From Muribaculaceae bacterium (GTDB taxonomy: Bacteria > Bacillota > Clostridia > Lachnospirales > Lachnospiraceae), in contig JAMPCA010000010.1 of NCBI GenBank assembly GCA_023666425.1, positions 1 to 62,439 on the forward strand: a stretch of DNA of 62,439 nucleotides, written 5' to 3'. The translations under genes were made by a program, and so were the position numbers. Positions 17,127 to 26,737 of the stretch are shown piece by piece. The number at the start of each line of letters is the position of its first letter. Positions within the stretch are counted from its first letter, which is position 1. Below the pieces are notes generated by a model, which had not been told where the DNA came from, searched no databases, and was given only the letters and a program-made list of their open reading frames with translations.

Positions 17127-18011
17127 TCACGGTATCCGCTCCGTCCCGGACGCTTCCCCCGTCCCGGGCTCCTCCGTCTCCATATCCACACTCTCATATC
17201 CCTGTAGTTCCAGCGTCCCGATCCGGGTAAGCGCATACTCCACAGTCTCCGGCGGCCGGAGCAGCACCCATACAAACAGCCCCCACAGCAGAAGCACTGC
17301 CAGCCAGTACAACGCCCTTCCCATCTGCCCGGCATGGGAAAACAGTGCAGGCCACAGCAGACGCAGCCGCTTCTCTTTCCCCTCTTCCGGGACACAAAGC
17401 GCCTCCTCCTGCTCCCGGAATGCCCTATACACCGCCGGAGTGTCTGCAAATGCCGCCTCCGCAAGCTTCTTTCTGTATTCCAGAGCCGCACGGTTTTTGT
17501 CCCGCAGCTCTGTCGCAAAAAGCGTCGAAAAACCGTCCGCCAGCCTGCTCTGAAACGCCGCAAAATCTCCCCGGTTCCCGGCCGGCATATGATTGACATG
17601 CACCGCAAGACTCTCATCCGCCACCCACAGGGAGGGTTCCGCCGCCGCCATCTGCAGATACAGCGGAAGCCCGCGGAAGATGATCTCCTCCAGCAGCGCA
17701 CGCCACAGAAGGATTCTCTCCTCCACGCCTGCGTCCGCACGCTCAAGCAGCGGCGGCAGGGCATAATAGCGGAACACCGCCCAGAGACTGTTTTTCACAA
17801 AACACTCCACCAGATCCGGCGGCTTTACCGTCTCCTGCGCCAGCTCCATAAAACAGCTGAGCATCTGCTCCGTCCGCCTCCGGCTTCTATACTCCAAAAG
17901 CCGGTACAGTCCCTCCCCGCCCTCTGCCCGCGCCAGATACACCCGAAGCTCCTTCCCGTTTTTCTGCACCTCGATGACATGATAAATCTCACGGGGCGTC
18001 TGTATCACCAT
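17127..18011 (-). CDS. Single-pass membrane protein of CIS operon, unknown
   Basis: 294 residues. About 220 residues of soluble, helical, Arg/Glu-rich sequence are followed by one membrane helix (ALYWLAVLLLWGLFVWVLL, about 230-248) and a 46-residue acidic tail. Basic KEKRLRLL before the helix places the large domain in the cytoplasm and the tail outside. I do not recognise the family. GGAGG lies 7 bases before the ATG. It sits between the baseplate genes and the MORN protein; with that protein and the receptor it forms a trio of membrane proteins, so it may bridge the baseplate or cap to the membrane (inference). Confidence 0.75.
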   Translation of the reverse strand: MVIQTPREIYHVIEVQKNGKELRVYLARAEGGEGLYRLLEYRSRRRTEQMLSCFMELAQETVKPPDLVECFVKNSLWAVFRYYALPPLLERADAGVEERILLWRALLEEIIFRGLPLYLQMAAAEPSLWVADESLAVHVNHMPAGNRGDFAAFQSRLADGFSTLFATELRDKNRAALEYRKKLAEAAFADTPAVYRAFREQEEALCVPEEGKEKRLRLLWPALFSHAGQMGRALYWLAVLLLWGLFVWVLLRPPETVEYALTRIGTLELQGYESVDMETEEPGTGEASGTERIP

Positions 18012-18026
18012 CGCTTATCCTCCGTC

Positions 18027-19757
18027 TCATACATCCCGCACCACCGCATAGGCCGATGCCGAGAGTTTCGGGTGCGCCCGGCTTTTGGCAAGAATCTGGT
18101 ATACCCCGGGCGCGGAGGGCGCCGTGTAGTGGCCGTCACTGTCGATACTCCCGCTGTCCTTCCCCGCCACAGACCATTCCAGCCGGTCGCCGGAATCACT
18201 CATATCCGCCGCAAACCGGCAATCCTCCCGCGGCTTTAGATACACCATATCCGGCTTTAAAAAGAGCGTATGCTTCTTCTCCTTCACCGTCTCCTGATTC
18301 CCGTCACAAAAGGCCGCCCAGTAGATTTTCACCGACTCCGCCGCGGTAGACTCCGTAAGCTTTATTCCCAGAACAAAAGTCCCCGCCTCCACATTGACCT
18401 TCGCCGCCAGCACAGCCTGCACCTCGCAGACAAACTCCCCAAACACCTCCGGCTGTCCGTAATATACCGCCGAGGGAGTTTCCCGGTCGCCCATGCCAAA
18501 CACCACCGTCACATTGCCCGGCCCAAGACCGTGGACAATGGGGGAGGAATAAAACCGCCGTCCCGCAAGGCCTCCCATCCCCAGGGAAATCACAGCCGTG
18601 CCAAAGGCCTGCCTGACGGGCAGATTTGCGGGCAGCTGCCGCTGACGGATCTTCGGTTCCCTGCCGCTCTCCATCATGCGCCTGTTCATGTGTTTCAGCT
18701 CCTCCGCCGCCGCCAGCTCCCGGAGCCCCAGGAGCATGTCGCTGCAGATATACTGTCCGAAAGGCATCTCCTCCACATCGTCAATCACCGCGTCGCCCGC
18801 GTCAATAAAGCTGATTTTCGCGAGACACAGAATCTGGCTCTCCGCCTCCTGCCGGATCTCCTGCATGGCATGTGCGTAATATCTGCGGCGGGTCAACTCC
18901 ACCGGCTCCCCGCAGATTTCCACGCCGCTCTCGCAGGAGACCCCGGCGGTTTTTTCCTCCTCTCCCACACGCAGACAGAAGCTGTTCTCCTTCACCCTCG
19001 CGCATGCCCGCAGGTTTTTCGACTTTCCGGCGGTCAGCGTAAGGGAAAATTCATAATGCTTCGCCCTCTCCTGCTTCGTCTCGTCAAACTCCACAAGGAC
19101 AGAGGTGAGCTCTCCCCTGCAGATTCCCTCCAGCTCCAGCTCATATCGAAAAAAGACCGGCTGTCTCTGCCCCATATTCTCCACCCGTATCCGAACGTCA
19201 AACTCCCTCCCGCTCTCCACAAAGCGCGGAAATATCTGGCGGATGCGGACGCCGTTTCCCCAGTAGACAGTCTTACTCTCCCCATAGTAAGCCGCACAGC
19301 CGTAAAGCTCCTGCCCCGGCTCCTGCGCGGTCAGGTAGAGGCGGTAGCCCTCCGCCGTCCGGTTGTAGGCATTCTCCCCGTCCCCCGTGATATTGTAGGC
19401 ATTGTCCCTCTCATACTCCGCATACTCGATACACAGATACAGATAGTCATTTTTTTCTCCGCCCTCCACATGACCGGGGAAGCCGGGCAGCTCCGCAAGC
19501 CTTCTTGTGACCGGCTCATCCACCATGATCTCCCGTCCCGCGTGATCCAGCGCAAGCCCCGCCTCCACGGACACCGCATCCTCTGCGACCTGCACCACAG
19601 AAAGACCGCAGACCACGCCGCAGCCGTGCATAAAACGGTTGATCAGCCGCCGTTTGTCGTTCATGTACCTCTGCTCCGCCTCAAAATCCTCCACGCCGAG
19701 GAGCTTCCCATAATAGTAGTGGTTTCTCTCAAAAGGAAAATAGTTAAGGTTCTTCAT
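18027..19757 (-). CDS. CIS baseplate-proximal protein with C-terminal Ig-like domain
   Basis: 576 residues. The N-terminus (MKNLNYFPFERNHYYYGKLL, then VEDFEAEQRYMNDKRRLINR and HGCGVVCGL) is a conserved start seen in proteins of eCIS and some phage tail loci. The middle is beta-rich; the last 80 residues (YLKPREDCRF... GSIDSDGHYTAPSAPGVYQI) form an Ig-like Big-type domain. Its start overlaps the previous stop by 4 bases (ATGA). It may be a peripheral baseplate or fibre-like protein; its position after the gpI-like gene fits where fibres are encoded. No membrane segment. Confidence 0.65.
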   Translation of the reverse strand: MKNLNYFPFERNHYYYGKLLGVEDFEAEQRYMNDKRRLINRFMHGCGVVCGLSVVQVAEDAVSVEAGLALDHAGREIMVDEPVTRRLAELPGFPGHVEGGEKNDYLYLCIEYAEYERDNAYNITGDGENAYNRTAEGYRLYLTAQEPGQELYGCAAYYGESKTVYWGNGVRIRQIFPRFVESGREFDVRIRVENMGQRQPVFFRYELELEGICRGELTSVLVEFDETKQERAKHYEFSLTLTAGKSKNLRACARVKENSFCLRVGEEEKTAGVSCESGVEICGEPVELTRRRYYAHAMQEIRQEAESQILCLAKISFIDAGDAVIDDVEEMPFGQYICSDMLLGLRELAAAEELKHMNRRMMESGREPKIRQRQLPANLPVRQAFGTAVISLGMGGLAGRRFYSSPIVHGLGPGNVTVVFGMGDRETPSAVYYGQPEVFGEFVCEVQAVLAAKVNVEAGTFVLGIKLTESTAAESVKIYWAAFCDGNQETVKEKKHTLFLKPDMVYLKPREDCRFAADMSDSGDRLEWSVAGKDSGSIDSDGHYTAPSAPGVYQILAKSRAHPKLSASAYAVVRDV

Positions 19758-20815
19758 CGCTGCCTTCCTCCCTCCCCGGCAAGCACCGCAAAGGACAGCG
19801 CGCAGCTTCCCGAGAGCGCAAGCGGCCGGTAACGTCCCAGCACACTGTTGATGCCGAGGTACGAATGTCTGTCCAGAAAAATACAGTCTCCAAGCATGAC
19901 AATCCGGCACTCCATATGCGCGGGCTTCGCCAGCTCCACAATCCGGCCAATCCGGTATTCCAGCGCAGGCTCCCTCTCCCCCACGGCCTCCACAAGGAGG
20001 GTAAACTCATAAGGTTCCCCTGCATAGAGCCTCCGCAGAAGCTTCTCCCTTGCCCCGCCGTCAAAAAAAGGGGAAATCTGACAGTACTCCGCAATATAGA
20101 CGCGCTTTTCCACACCCAGCCAGAGAAGCTTTCGCAGATATTCCGCCGTTCCCCGGATTGCGGAAAGCTGCGCGGCATTCGCCACGAGACGGGCGAGCTG
20201 TTTCTGATCCCAGAGCTCCCTCCCCGGAATCCCAAGCCAGTCGGAAAGTTCCTCCAGCGCCTCCTGCGACCGGGGTGAAAAATACGAGGGGAAGCGTTCA
20301 ATCTCCTCTGTCATATCCTCGTAGAGAGACTGGAAAATGCCAAGATAGCGCTCCAAAAAAGAGGCGGACGCCCCATCTTCCTGATAGATTTCCGGGAGCC
20401 ACGCAAGCCATGTATGCCTTGGAAAGCAGATGCGCACCCTGCGAAGCCTTAACGGACGCCCCCGCGCAAAAAGCCGGATTTCCAGCCACAGATACCGCCC
20501 GTCCACATCAAAAAGCAGCATGTCCGCCGTGTGGGGATATTCCCTCCTTGTCACCTCCTGCCCGCACGCCCCGCAGGCAGGCTCCCTCTCCGAGGCACAG
20601 ACCGTCACACTTACCTGTTCCGGCGCAAAATCGCCCTCCAGTACCAGCCGCTGCCAGCCCATGCCCCTCTCCCCGCTGTCAAACACCCGGCTGCGGTAGA
20701 TTCCCCTCTCCCCGGTCAGGGTGATCCCCTCTGCGTCTATTAAGATTCCCTCCCCGCTTCCCCTGCGGAAATCCCTCTCCTTATTGAGCAAAAAATATGT
20801 TCTGCGCTGTCCCAT
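19754..20815 (-). CDS. gpI-like phage tail baseplate protein
   Basis: 353 residues. An N-terminal beta domain (about 1-120) precedes LAWLPEIYQEDGASASFLERYLGIFQ, here seen in two parts: LPEIYQ and FLERYLGIF. This resembles the P2 gpI / TIGR02242 tail protein module, followed by FPSYFSPRSQEALEELSDWL and ELWDQKQLARLV. Such proteins join fibres to the baseplate periphery. AAGGGG lies 5 bases before the ATG, and the gene begins 12 bases after the upstream baseplate gene. Confidence 0.8.
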   Translation of the reverse strand: MGQRRTYFLLNKERDFRRGSGEGILIDAEGITLTGERGIYRSRVFDSGERGMGWQRLVLEGDFAPEQVSVTVCASEREPACGACGQEVTRREYPHTADMLLFDVDGRYLWLEIRLFARGRPLRLRRVRICFPRHTWLAWLPEIYQEDGASASFLERYLGIFQSLYEDMTEEIERFPSYFSPRSQEALEELSDWLGIPGRELWDQKQLARLVANAAQLSAIRGTAEYLRKLLWLGVEKRVYIAEYCQISPFFDGGAREKLLRRLYAGEPYEFTLLVEAVGEREPALEYRIGRIVELAKPAHMECRIVMLGDCIFLDRHSYLGINSVLGRYRPLALSGSCALSFAVLAGEGGRQR

Positions 20816-20827
20816 TGCATCCCCTTT

Positions 20828-22861
20828 TTATCTGTCCGCTGATATCTGCAGCACACAATCCTTAAGATAAGCCAGTCCATTCGCCGGAAGGAGAAGATCC
20901 CCGCTTTTACTGCGCCGGATATCCCTCCCGGTGCTCTCCAGCGTAAGCGAAAGGATCTCCGCCACTGTCCCCTTCACATCCAAAATTCCATAGATCTCAC
21001 TGCGCCTTACCGCCGCACCGAAACTTCCCCGGATTCCCGCAAAATACATATGCAGCACTTCCTTCAGTTCCGCCTCCGCCGTCCTTAGCTCTGCACAGAC
21101 CCGTATCTCCCCGTACACGATAATTCCCGCATACTCCGGCGAAAGCAGGGTGATTCCCGTCCCCAGCAGGCGGCGCGGCTCAAGATGCTTTAAAATGTTC
21201 TTTCGGTACGCGCCGCTTAGCGCAGGCCTCTCCTCCGGGGAGGCGGGCTTTGCCACGATTGCAAGCCTCTCCTCCGACAGAGAGCCGTCCGCTGCCCTCC
21301 CTGCCGTAAGAGGCACCACGCCTGCACTCTCCAGCAAAAGCCCCGGCGTACCCAGCACAAGCGCCTCAAAATCCTCCTCCGTGACAGCTCTGTGCATGTC
21401 TGCCGCAGGAAGCCGTCTCCGGCATTCCTCCAGCGTCTCCCCCTCCCTTCCGCCCGCGGCGGGGGCGGGATTTGTCACCGTAACGCCCGGCTCCACAGCT
21501 GTCCGGATGCTCCCCTCACGCACGTTTCCCTTCGCGCCGAGGCTCTGCCTTGCTGCAGCCAGCAGAATCTCTCCCTCCGGCGCCAGCCCATTCACACAGT
21601 CCCCAAAGCAAAAACTGCCCTCCGCCTCCCGAAAGACAAAGACGGCATCCTCCGGCCCCGCCTCCGCAAAATCCACACACGGCTCATAGGGCAGATAACA
21701 GCCGCTGCCCTTTTCCACCTCCGCCATAAGCGCCAGACCGTCGGCGCACAGCATGGGAAAAGATGCGGGATATTCCTGGCGGGGAAGCCCGCTCCCCGCG
21801 CCGAGCAAAAGGCTCTCCCCCCGCTCATAGCACAGCAGGCGGTAAGCAAAACGCCTCTTTTCCGGCAGAAGAAACAGCGCCGACTCATCCTCCCTGCGCC
21901 GCCTGACCGTACCCCCGTACCTAAAAAAGCCCTCCTGTCTTTTTTCAAACAGCAGATACTCCCCCTCCATGGCAAGCCAGCCAAAGTGCCGCAGCTCTCC
22001 CGCCTCCGCAATCCCGTCGTAAGTTTCCACAATCGTCCTCTGCTGGAGCGCAGGCGCGTTTCCCAGCCGAATCCCCGTGATGACGGGGGGCACATCATAC
22101 TCTGCGCGCTTCACCACAAGGCGCAGCCAGTATAAGTCCTCCACAGCCTCCATCCGCCCCGGCGTCTCAAATTCCAGAAAGCCGTCCGTCAAAAGCTGGT
22201 GGGTCGTATCCTTAGTGAGCAGGCATTCCCTGCACCCCTCTGCGGTCTGGCACTCCAGCACAAGCTCCGCCAGCGGATAGAAACCGCAGGACTCCGGTAT
22301 CGGGTTGCGCGTCCCGCATTCGGGCTTTGCCAGTGAAATGGCAAGGCGGCTGCGCACCCCTTCCCCGAGGGGCACCGTCATGCCAATCCAGAGAGAGTCC
22401 CCCGGCGCGGGCGCATCGCCGAAGGCCGGAAAATGCATAAATGCCTCTACAGCGGCCGTCCGTCTGTGATTTCCCCTGTGACTCACCAGCCGCACCACGG
22501 AAGACTCCCCGACGCGCGCAGACGCCGCCAGCTCAAAGCAGACGTCCCCGGCAAAAAAGCGGCTGCCCTTCGGCAGAAAATGAGGTTCCCCGGCAGAGAG
22601 TGAGAGCATCACAGAGGCCGCCCGCTTATTCCCCGGCGTGATACCAAGAAGCCTTAAGTATCTTAAGATATGCTCCCTCCCGATCTGATCCATGTGAAAC
22701 TGCTGCTGCTCTGTCAGCCATGCGAAAAGCTCTAAGAGCGTTATGCCCGGGTCGTGGCTGTTGTGGTCTGTCCACGCCGGATAAAGATCCGCTATCCGCG
22801 CGGTCTCCTGCTCCACCAGTCCGCGAAAGCTCTGGTCATCCAATGAAATCTGTGGAAGCAC
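20828..22861 (-). CDS. Baseplate assembly protein, TIGR02243 / gpJ-like
   Basis: 677 residues. The N-terminus has the diagnostic YPAWTDHNSHDPGITLLE and LFAWLTEQQQFHMDQIGREH segments and the RLLGITPGNKRAA motif of putative baseplate assembly proteins. A gpJ-type module near residue 480 (EECRRRLPAADMHRAVTEED) forms the wedge core. It corresponds to Afp12/Pvc12-type wedge proteins. The start is GTG at 22861 with AAGGAGG upstream. A 49-bp gap, one of the largest in the operon, precedes it. Confidence 0.85.
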   Translation of the reverse strand: MLPQISLDDQSFRGLVEQETARIADLYPAWTDHNSHDPGITLLELFAWLTEQQQFHMDQIGREHILRYLRLLGITPGNKRAASVMLSLSAGEPHFLPKGSRFFAGDVCFELAASARVGESSVVRLVSHRGNHRRTAAVEAFMHFPAFGDAPAPGDSLWIGMTVPLGEGVRSRLAISLAKPECGTRNPIPESCGFYPLAELVLECQTAEGCRECLLTKDTTHQLLTDGFLEFETPGRMEAVEDLYWLRLVVKRAEYDVPPVITGIRLGNAPALQQRTIVETYDGIAEAGELRHFGWLAMEGEYLLFEKRQEGFFRYGGTVRRRREDESALFLLPEKRRFAYRLLCYERGESLLLGAGSGLPRQEYPASFPMLCADGLALMAEVEKGSGCYLPYEPCVDFAEAGPEDAVFVFREAEGSFCFGDCVNGLAPEGEILLAAARQSLGAKGNVREGSIRTAVEPGVTVTNPAPAAGGREGETLEECRRRLPAADMHRAVTEEDFEALVLGTPGLLLESAGVVPLTAGRAADGSLSEERLAIVAKPASPEERPALSGAYRKNILKHLEPRRLLGTGITLLSPEYAGIIVYGEIRVCAELRTAEAELKEVLHMYFAGIRGSFGAAVRRSEIYGILDVKGTVAEILSLTLESTGRDIRRSKSGDLLLPANGLAYLKDCVLQISADR

Positions 22862-22910
22862 CCCTCCACCTCCTTACTGTCACGCCGCGCAGGCGCATCT
22901 CCTGCATGGC

Positions 22911-25478
22911 TCACTCCGTATCCACCGTGACACTGCAGACGCCGGGCTGCACCACCGCAAAGCCGCGGAGCAGGCGCAAAAGCCCCGCGTCCTCCGCGTT
23001 TTTGTCCCGCCCACCCAGCGGCACCTGCAGCCGTCTGCCGTTCACCCGGCGAAAGGCGTTTAAGCGCAGCATTCGTACATAGATCAGTCCCGGAATTTTC
23101 TGGAGGGCGTTGATACTCTGCGCCTCCCTCGGCAGCACGCCGATCTCCCAGCCTCTCCCGTCATAATTTCCAGTAACCGGATCCAGAAAGCGCCTGTGGA
23201 CATCCATCACCGCAGAGCGCACCTCGTAGAGCCGTTCCGCCCCGGCCACCGCAGACACCTCCCAGTCCAGCTCAATAAATAGCGGTTCCACAATGTACAG
23301 TCTCTCTAAAGCGGCAAGGCCTGCGCCCATTCTTGCCTTAAAATACTCCATCACCACCGACCGCACCCCCGCAAAGTACATAGAACCGGAGCGGTACTGC
23401 TTCAACAGGAGCACCAGAGCCACAGAGCCGGGGACATGCTCCCCCCTCCCGTTACAGCAGGGGTTGCACTTCACCCTCTCCACGGCACGGCTTGCCTCCT
23501 TTGCCAGTGTCTCATAGTCCCACGTGGTGACAGCCCGCCCCCCGTGGGCAAGCCCCGCGCTCCCCCTCCACAGCGTCCCGGAAAGGGGTTCTTCGTCCTC
23601 GCCGCCGCTAAAGGGCAGCGGGTTCGTCACATGCCTGACACAGCCGTAAGCGCCGTCCAGCCTGTTGACTGCCCCCGGCGGGCAATTTCCCACCCGCCCG
23701 AAAAAGGACGCCTGCGCCACGGCAGACGCCGCGTTTAAATAGATGCCGTTAATCCCTGCGTTCTCCTCCCCCGGGGCGGTCAGCTTTAACCAGTACAGGC
23801 TCTCCCCGCAGACACACGCCTTTTTGTGCCCGGACATGTTGGCCGTGACGACTCCGCTCTTTTTGAACCCCTCCGTCCCGTCCACTGCGTCCAGAGCCGC
23901 AAAGTCCTTCTCCCCCGAGTAAAAAAACTGCAGACGGCCGGCAGAACTCCCCTCCTCCACCAGAAACAAAAAGCGCAGGGGCGCGCCCTCCAGCGGGCGG
24001 TGAAAGCCGAGATACAGAGCCGCCTCGCGCCTGTCCTGCCCGTAAAACAGCTCCAGTGTGCCGCCGTTTTTCCCCGGCCTCCCATAGCGCCTCTCCTCAC
24101 AGTTATTGACGGAGACGACAAGTCCCGGGCTCACACATTCCCCGCCATAGTCGTAGCAAAAGCGAAAATGGCTCATCACCGGGACAAGGTATGTGCCCTT
24201 TGGCTTGTAGAGATTATTCATGCGCAAAATCCTGACCCGCAGATACCGCGTGGGGGCGGCCTGCCACTCCAGAAGCCCTGCATCGGACGGACAGTCAAAC
24301 TCCATGCGCACCGTCTCCCCCGCGCCGCGGCCGCAGAAGATGTTCTCCCCCTGCTCCACCGGCAGCCTGCTCCAGCCGAAGCCGTTGTAATACTCCCAGA
24401 CCACGGAGGCAATTGTAATGTCATACTCCGGGTCGGGCACAAAATCGGCCCGCCGCATCACAGGCTTCCAGTTCCTGTCCACCGACACGCTGTTGTCAAA
24501 GGGTATTTTTTCATAGTCCAGCACAAAGCTTACGGTGACTCTCGCCCCCGCCTTGCCGAGAGCCTCTGCGGATGCAAAATAGCATTCCCCGTAAGGCACG
24601 GGCTCCCTCCCAAAGGGAAACAGTAAAAAATTCTCCTGCTCCCCCTCCAGATTCCAGATGAGATCCGGCGCAATGTCCCCATGCCGGGAGGCCGCATGGA
24701 TTCCCTCTGCCGTAAAGGGAGCCCCCTGCCACGGCTTCCGGCAGCGGAAGCAAAGGAAATACCCCCGCGCCCCGAAAATCTCCCCCTCTGCAGGCGCGGA
24801 TACACATTCCATGCGCAGGATGCCGTTCTCCTGCCTCCGGTTTTCAAACTCCACAAAGCCCTCCTTTGCCATACAGGAGACGGAGTACTCCGCGTCCTGT
24901 GCCAGCGCGGAGAGCGCAAGCCCCTTTTGCCCGTCAAAGGTAAGACTTACCGTTGCCCCGGCAGACACGAAAAGCTCCTCCCCCATACAGAGGTAAAAGG
25001 AATGCTCCTGCAGATTCTCCTCCTCTGCGGCAAATGGCCGAAAGGGGGCATCCACCTTCTTTTTCCCTATGTAGTCCCGCCCCGGATCCACCAGATACGC
25101 GGACACGAGGCGGGCGGCGGTCACACAGACAGCCTCCTTCGTCTCGTAGCCGCAGACCCATGCCCCTCTCTTTGCCGACAGCTTCACTCCCTTCGGGAGA
25201 TTATGACCGCCGGCTCCGTCCCCCGGCATCCCGAAAATCACATAGCCGTATGCCGGGGAGGCTGGCATGGGCGCAAGCCCGCACATATCAAAAAAAGCTC
25301 TCTTATGCTTTTCGGGAAGCCGCAGAAAGCGCGTCCGCACCCCTGCGAACATCTCCGCAAAAATCAGCGCAAGCGCCGCTCCCGCGTCCGGATTTTCCCC
25401 GTCAAAATTCCACTCCGGCGTGTAGGAGGCCGCGAGCGCCTCCAGCTCTTTTACGATTTCTTTTTGCACCGCGTCCAT
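22911..25478 (-). CDS. Large baseplate wedge protein, Afp11-like
   Basis: 856 residues beginning MDAVQKEIVKELEALA, then the baseplate-type FDGENPDAGAALALIFAEMF and RLPEKHKRAFFDMCGL segments, and a gpJ-like C-terminus with VTTWDYETLAKEASRAVERV and a VEPLFIELDWEVSA strand pair. This fits the larger of the two gp6/gpJ-like wedge components (Afp11/Pvc11). The long frame to 25679 is rejected because its start lies inside the gp25 gene; the ATG at 25478 falls 4 bases after that gene's stop. Confidence 0.85.
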   Translation of the reverse strand: MDAVQKEIVKELEALAASYTPEWNFDGENPDAGAALALIFAEMFAGVRTRFLRLPEKHKRAFFDMCGLAPMPASPAYGYVIFGMPGDGAGGHNLPKGVKLSAKRGAWVCGYETKEAVCVTAARLVSAYLVDPGRDYIGKKKVDAPFRPFAAEEENLQEHSFYLCMGEELFVSAGATVSLTFDGQKGLALSALAQDAEYSVSCMAKEGFVEFENRRQENGILRMECVSAPAEGEIFGARGYFLCFRCRKPWQGAPFTAEGIHAASRHGDIAPDLIWNLEGEQENFLLFPFGREPVPYGECYFASAEALGKAGARVTVSFVLDYEKIPFDNSVSVDRNWKPVMRRADFVPDPEYDITIASVVWEYYNGFGWSRLPVEQGENIFCGRGAGETVRMEFDCPSDAGLLEWQAAPTRYLRVRILRMNNLYKPKGTYLVPVMSHFRFCYDYGGECVSPGLVVSVNNCEERRYGRPGKNGGTLELFYGQDRREAALYLGFHRPLEGAPLRFLFLVEEGSSAGRLQFFYSGEKDFAALDAVDGTEGFKKSGVVTANMSGHKKACVCGESLYWLKLTAPGEENAGINGIYLNAASAVAQASFFGRVGNCPPGAVNRLDGAYGCVRHVTNPLPFSGGEDEEPLSGTLWRGSAGLAHGGRAVTTWDYETLAKEASRAVERVKCNPCCNGRGEHVPGSVALVLLLKQYRSGSMYFAGVRSVVMEYFKARMGAGLAALERLYIVEPLFIELDWEVSAVAGAERLYEVRSAVMDVHRRFLDPVTGNYDGRGWEIGVLPREAQSINALQKIPGLIYVRMLRLNAFRRVNGRRLQVPLGGRDKNAEDAGLLRLLRGFAVVQPGVCSVTVDTE

Positions 25479-25482
25479 GTCC

Positions 25483-25896
25483 TCATGCCCCCTCGTGAAT
25501 GTAGTAGGGAAAAACCAGATTGTAGGGGTTGTTGGTTGCCCGCACCGCATAGGACAGGCAGATATCGGCAATCCCCTCCGAAAGCCTGCTGTCCGCAACG
25601 CGAACCTCCACATCTTTGATCCTCGGCTCCCACCGAACCAGCGCCTGCCGGATTTCCTTCTCCATGCCCCGCCTGTCAATCATGCTCATGGAAGAAAAGG
25701 CGTATCTTTTTATGCCGCAGCCAAATTCCGGCTGCATGACACGCTCTCCCGGCACAGTGAAAAGGATCAGCCGGATCGCCTCCGCAATATCCTCCTCCCC
25801 CCTGCACATCAGAAACCGCCCGGTGAGAGGGTCTGTCCGGGGCGGAAACGCCACGCCGCATCCCAGAAAATCCGCCCCTTCTGTTCTCTCCCCCAT
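25483..25896 (-). CDS. gp25-like baseplate wedge protein
   Basis: 137 residues with the GPW/gp25 core: GEEDIAEAIRLILFTVPGER, then MQPEFGCGIKRYAF and RWEPRIKDVEV. In contractile tails gp25 nucleates sheath polymerisation on the baseplate (Afp9/Pvc9). The EPR triplet characteristic of the family is present in WEPRI. It lies just after the spike gene, as in other eCIS loci, but no PAAR-type gene lies between it and the wedge genes. Confidence 0.93.
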   Translation of the reverse strand: MGERTEGADFLGCGVAFPPRTDPLTGRFLMCRGEEDIAEAIRLILFTVPGERVMQPEFGCGIKRYAFSSMSMIDRRGMEKEIRQALVRWEPRIKDVEVRVADSRLSEGIADICLSYAVRATNNPYNLVFPYYIHEGA

Positions 25897-25915
25897 ACCA
25901 CTGCCTCCTTCCCTG

Positions 25916-26737
25916 TCAGCCCAGTTTCATCACCTGACCCTTTGCCTCAAACATGCCGCTGCTCTCCGCCTTAAAGGACGCCGTCCCCTTTAGGGCGAGC
26001 GCCGCCTGTGCCTGCGCTTTGATGTTTTGTCCCCGTATCTCCGTACTGCTTCCCTCCAGGGAGGTATTCTGCCCTTTCAGTTCCAGCTTTTGTCCTGCCT
26101 CGGCCTTTATATTGTCCGCCGCAAGCGAGAGCCTTTTTCCCTCCCCGTCCAGCACTGCCATCTCCTTATCCCCCGCGGCAAGCACCAGTTTTTTGGCGGC
26201 CTTCAGGCAGACTGTTCCCTCCCCGGCGTCGATGGCGATGCTGTTTTTTCCCTCCCCGTCCATGAGCAGGAGCTGTTGATTCTCATCGTCGAGCTCCAGC
26301 TTACTGCCCGCCTTCGTCCTGACGGTGAGCTTCTCCTTCCCCTCCTCGTCGGAGATTTCAATGGAGCTTCCCCCCTTTGTGAGCAGGCGCTTGACCGTGT
26401 TTTTCTCCTTTGCCGTCTCCTCCGGAAGCACATTCTTCTGATTCCAGAGACAGCCGATCACATAAGGGCTCTCCGGATGCCCCATATAAAAGGCGACGAT
26501 CACCTGCGCGCCGATCTCCGGGAGCAGATAGGAGCCGTAGCCGTTTCCCGCGTAGGGCGAGGCCACCGGAACCCAGTCCAGCTCATTCTGCTGCTCGGTT
26601 CCCAAAAGAAGCTGTACCTTCACCATCCCCGGATGTTCACTGTCCCAGTTGTCCGTGACCTCCCCGAGCAAAATCCCCTGTATCCTGCCGGACGTCTCCG
26701 TCTCACTGTCATAGCGCAGCTCTTCATACAGACTCAT
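25916..26737 (-). CDS. Spike protein, gpV/VgrG C-terminal type
   Basis: 273 residues. The N-terminal OB-fold of baseplate protein V/VgrG (GEVTDNWDSEHPGMVKVQLL, DWVPVASPYAGNGYGSYLLP, PEIGAQVIVAFYMGHPESP, YVIGCLW) is followed from about residue 105 by a repetitive Lys/Glu/Leu/Ala region forming the trimeric beta-helix needle. The start overlaps the hub gene's stop by 4 bases. Hub and spike are separate genes here, whereas Afp8/VgrG fuse them. No PAAR domain is attached or encoded nearby. Confidence 0.9.
   Translation of the reverse strand: MSLYEELRYDSETETSGRIQGILLGEVTDNWDSEHPGMVKVQLLLGTEQQNELDWVPVASPYAGNGYGSYLLPEIGAQVIVAFYMGHPESPYVIGCLWNQKNVLPEETAKEKNTVKRLLTKGGSSIEISDEEGKEKLTVRTKAGSKLELDDENQQLLLMDGEGKNSIAIDAGEGTVCLKAAKKLVLAAGDKEMAVLDGEGKRLSLAADNIKAEAGQKLELKGQNTSLEGSSTEIRGQNIKAQAQAALALKGTASFKAESSGMFEAKGQVMKLG

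Noticed and set aside
22911-25679. A longer frame for the large baseplate protein starting at 25679
   Set aside because: The extra 67 residues lie inside the gp25 gene, are compositionally unlike the rest, and the ATG at 25478 sits 4 bases after the gp25 stop as expected for this operon.
3571-25974. Many long frames opposite the GC-rich operon genes
   Set aside because: They are antisense shadows: rich in Arg, Pro and Ser, without ribosome sites or known domains, and opposite genes with clear families.
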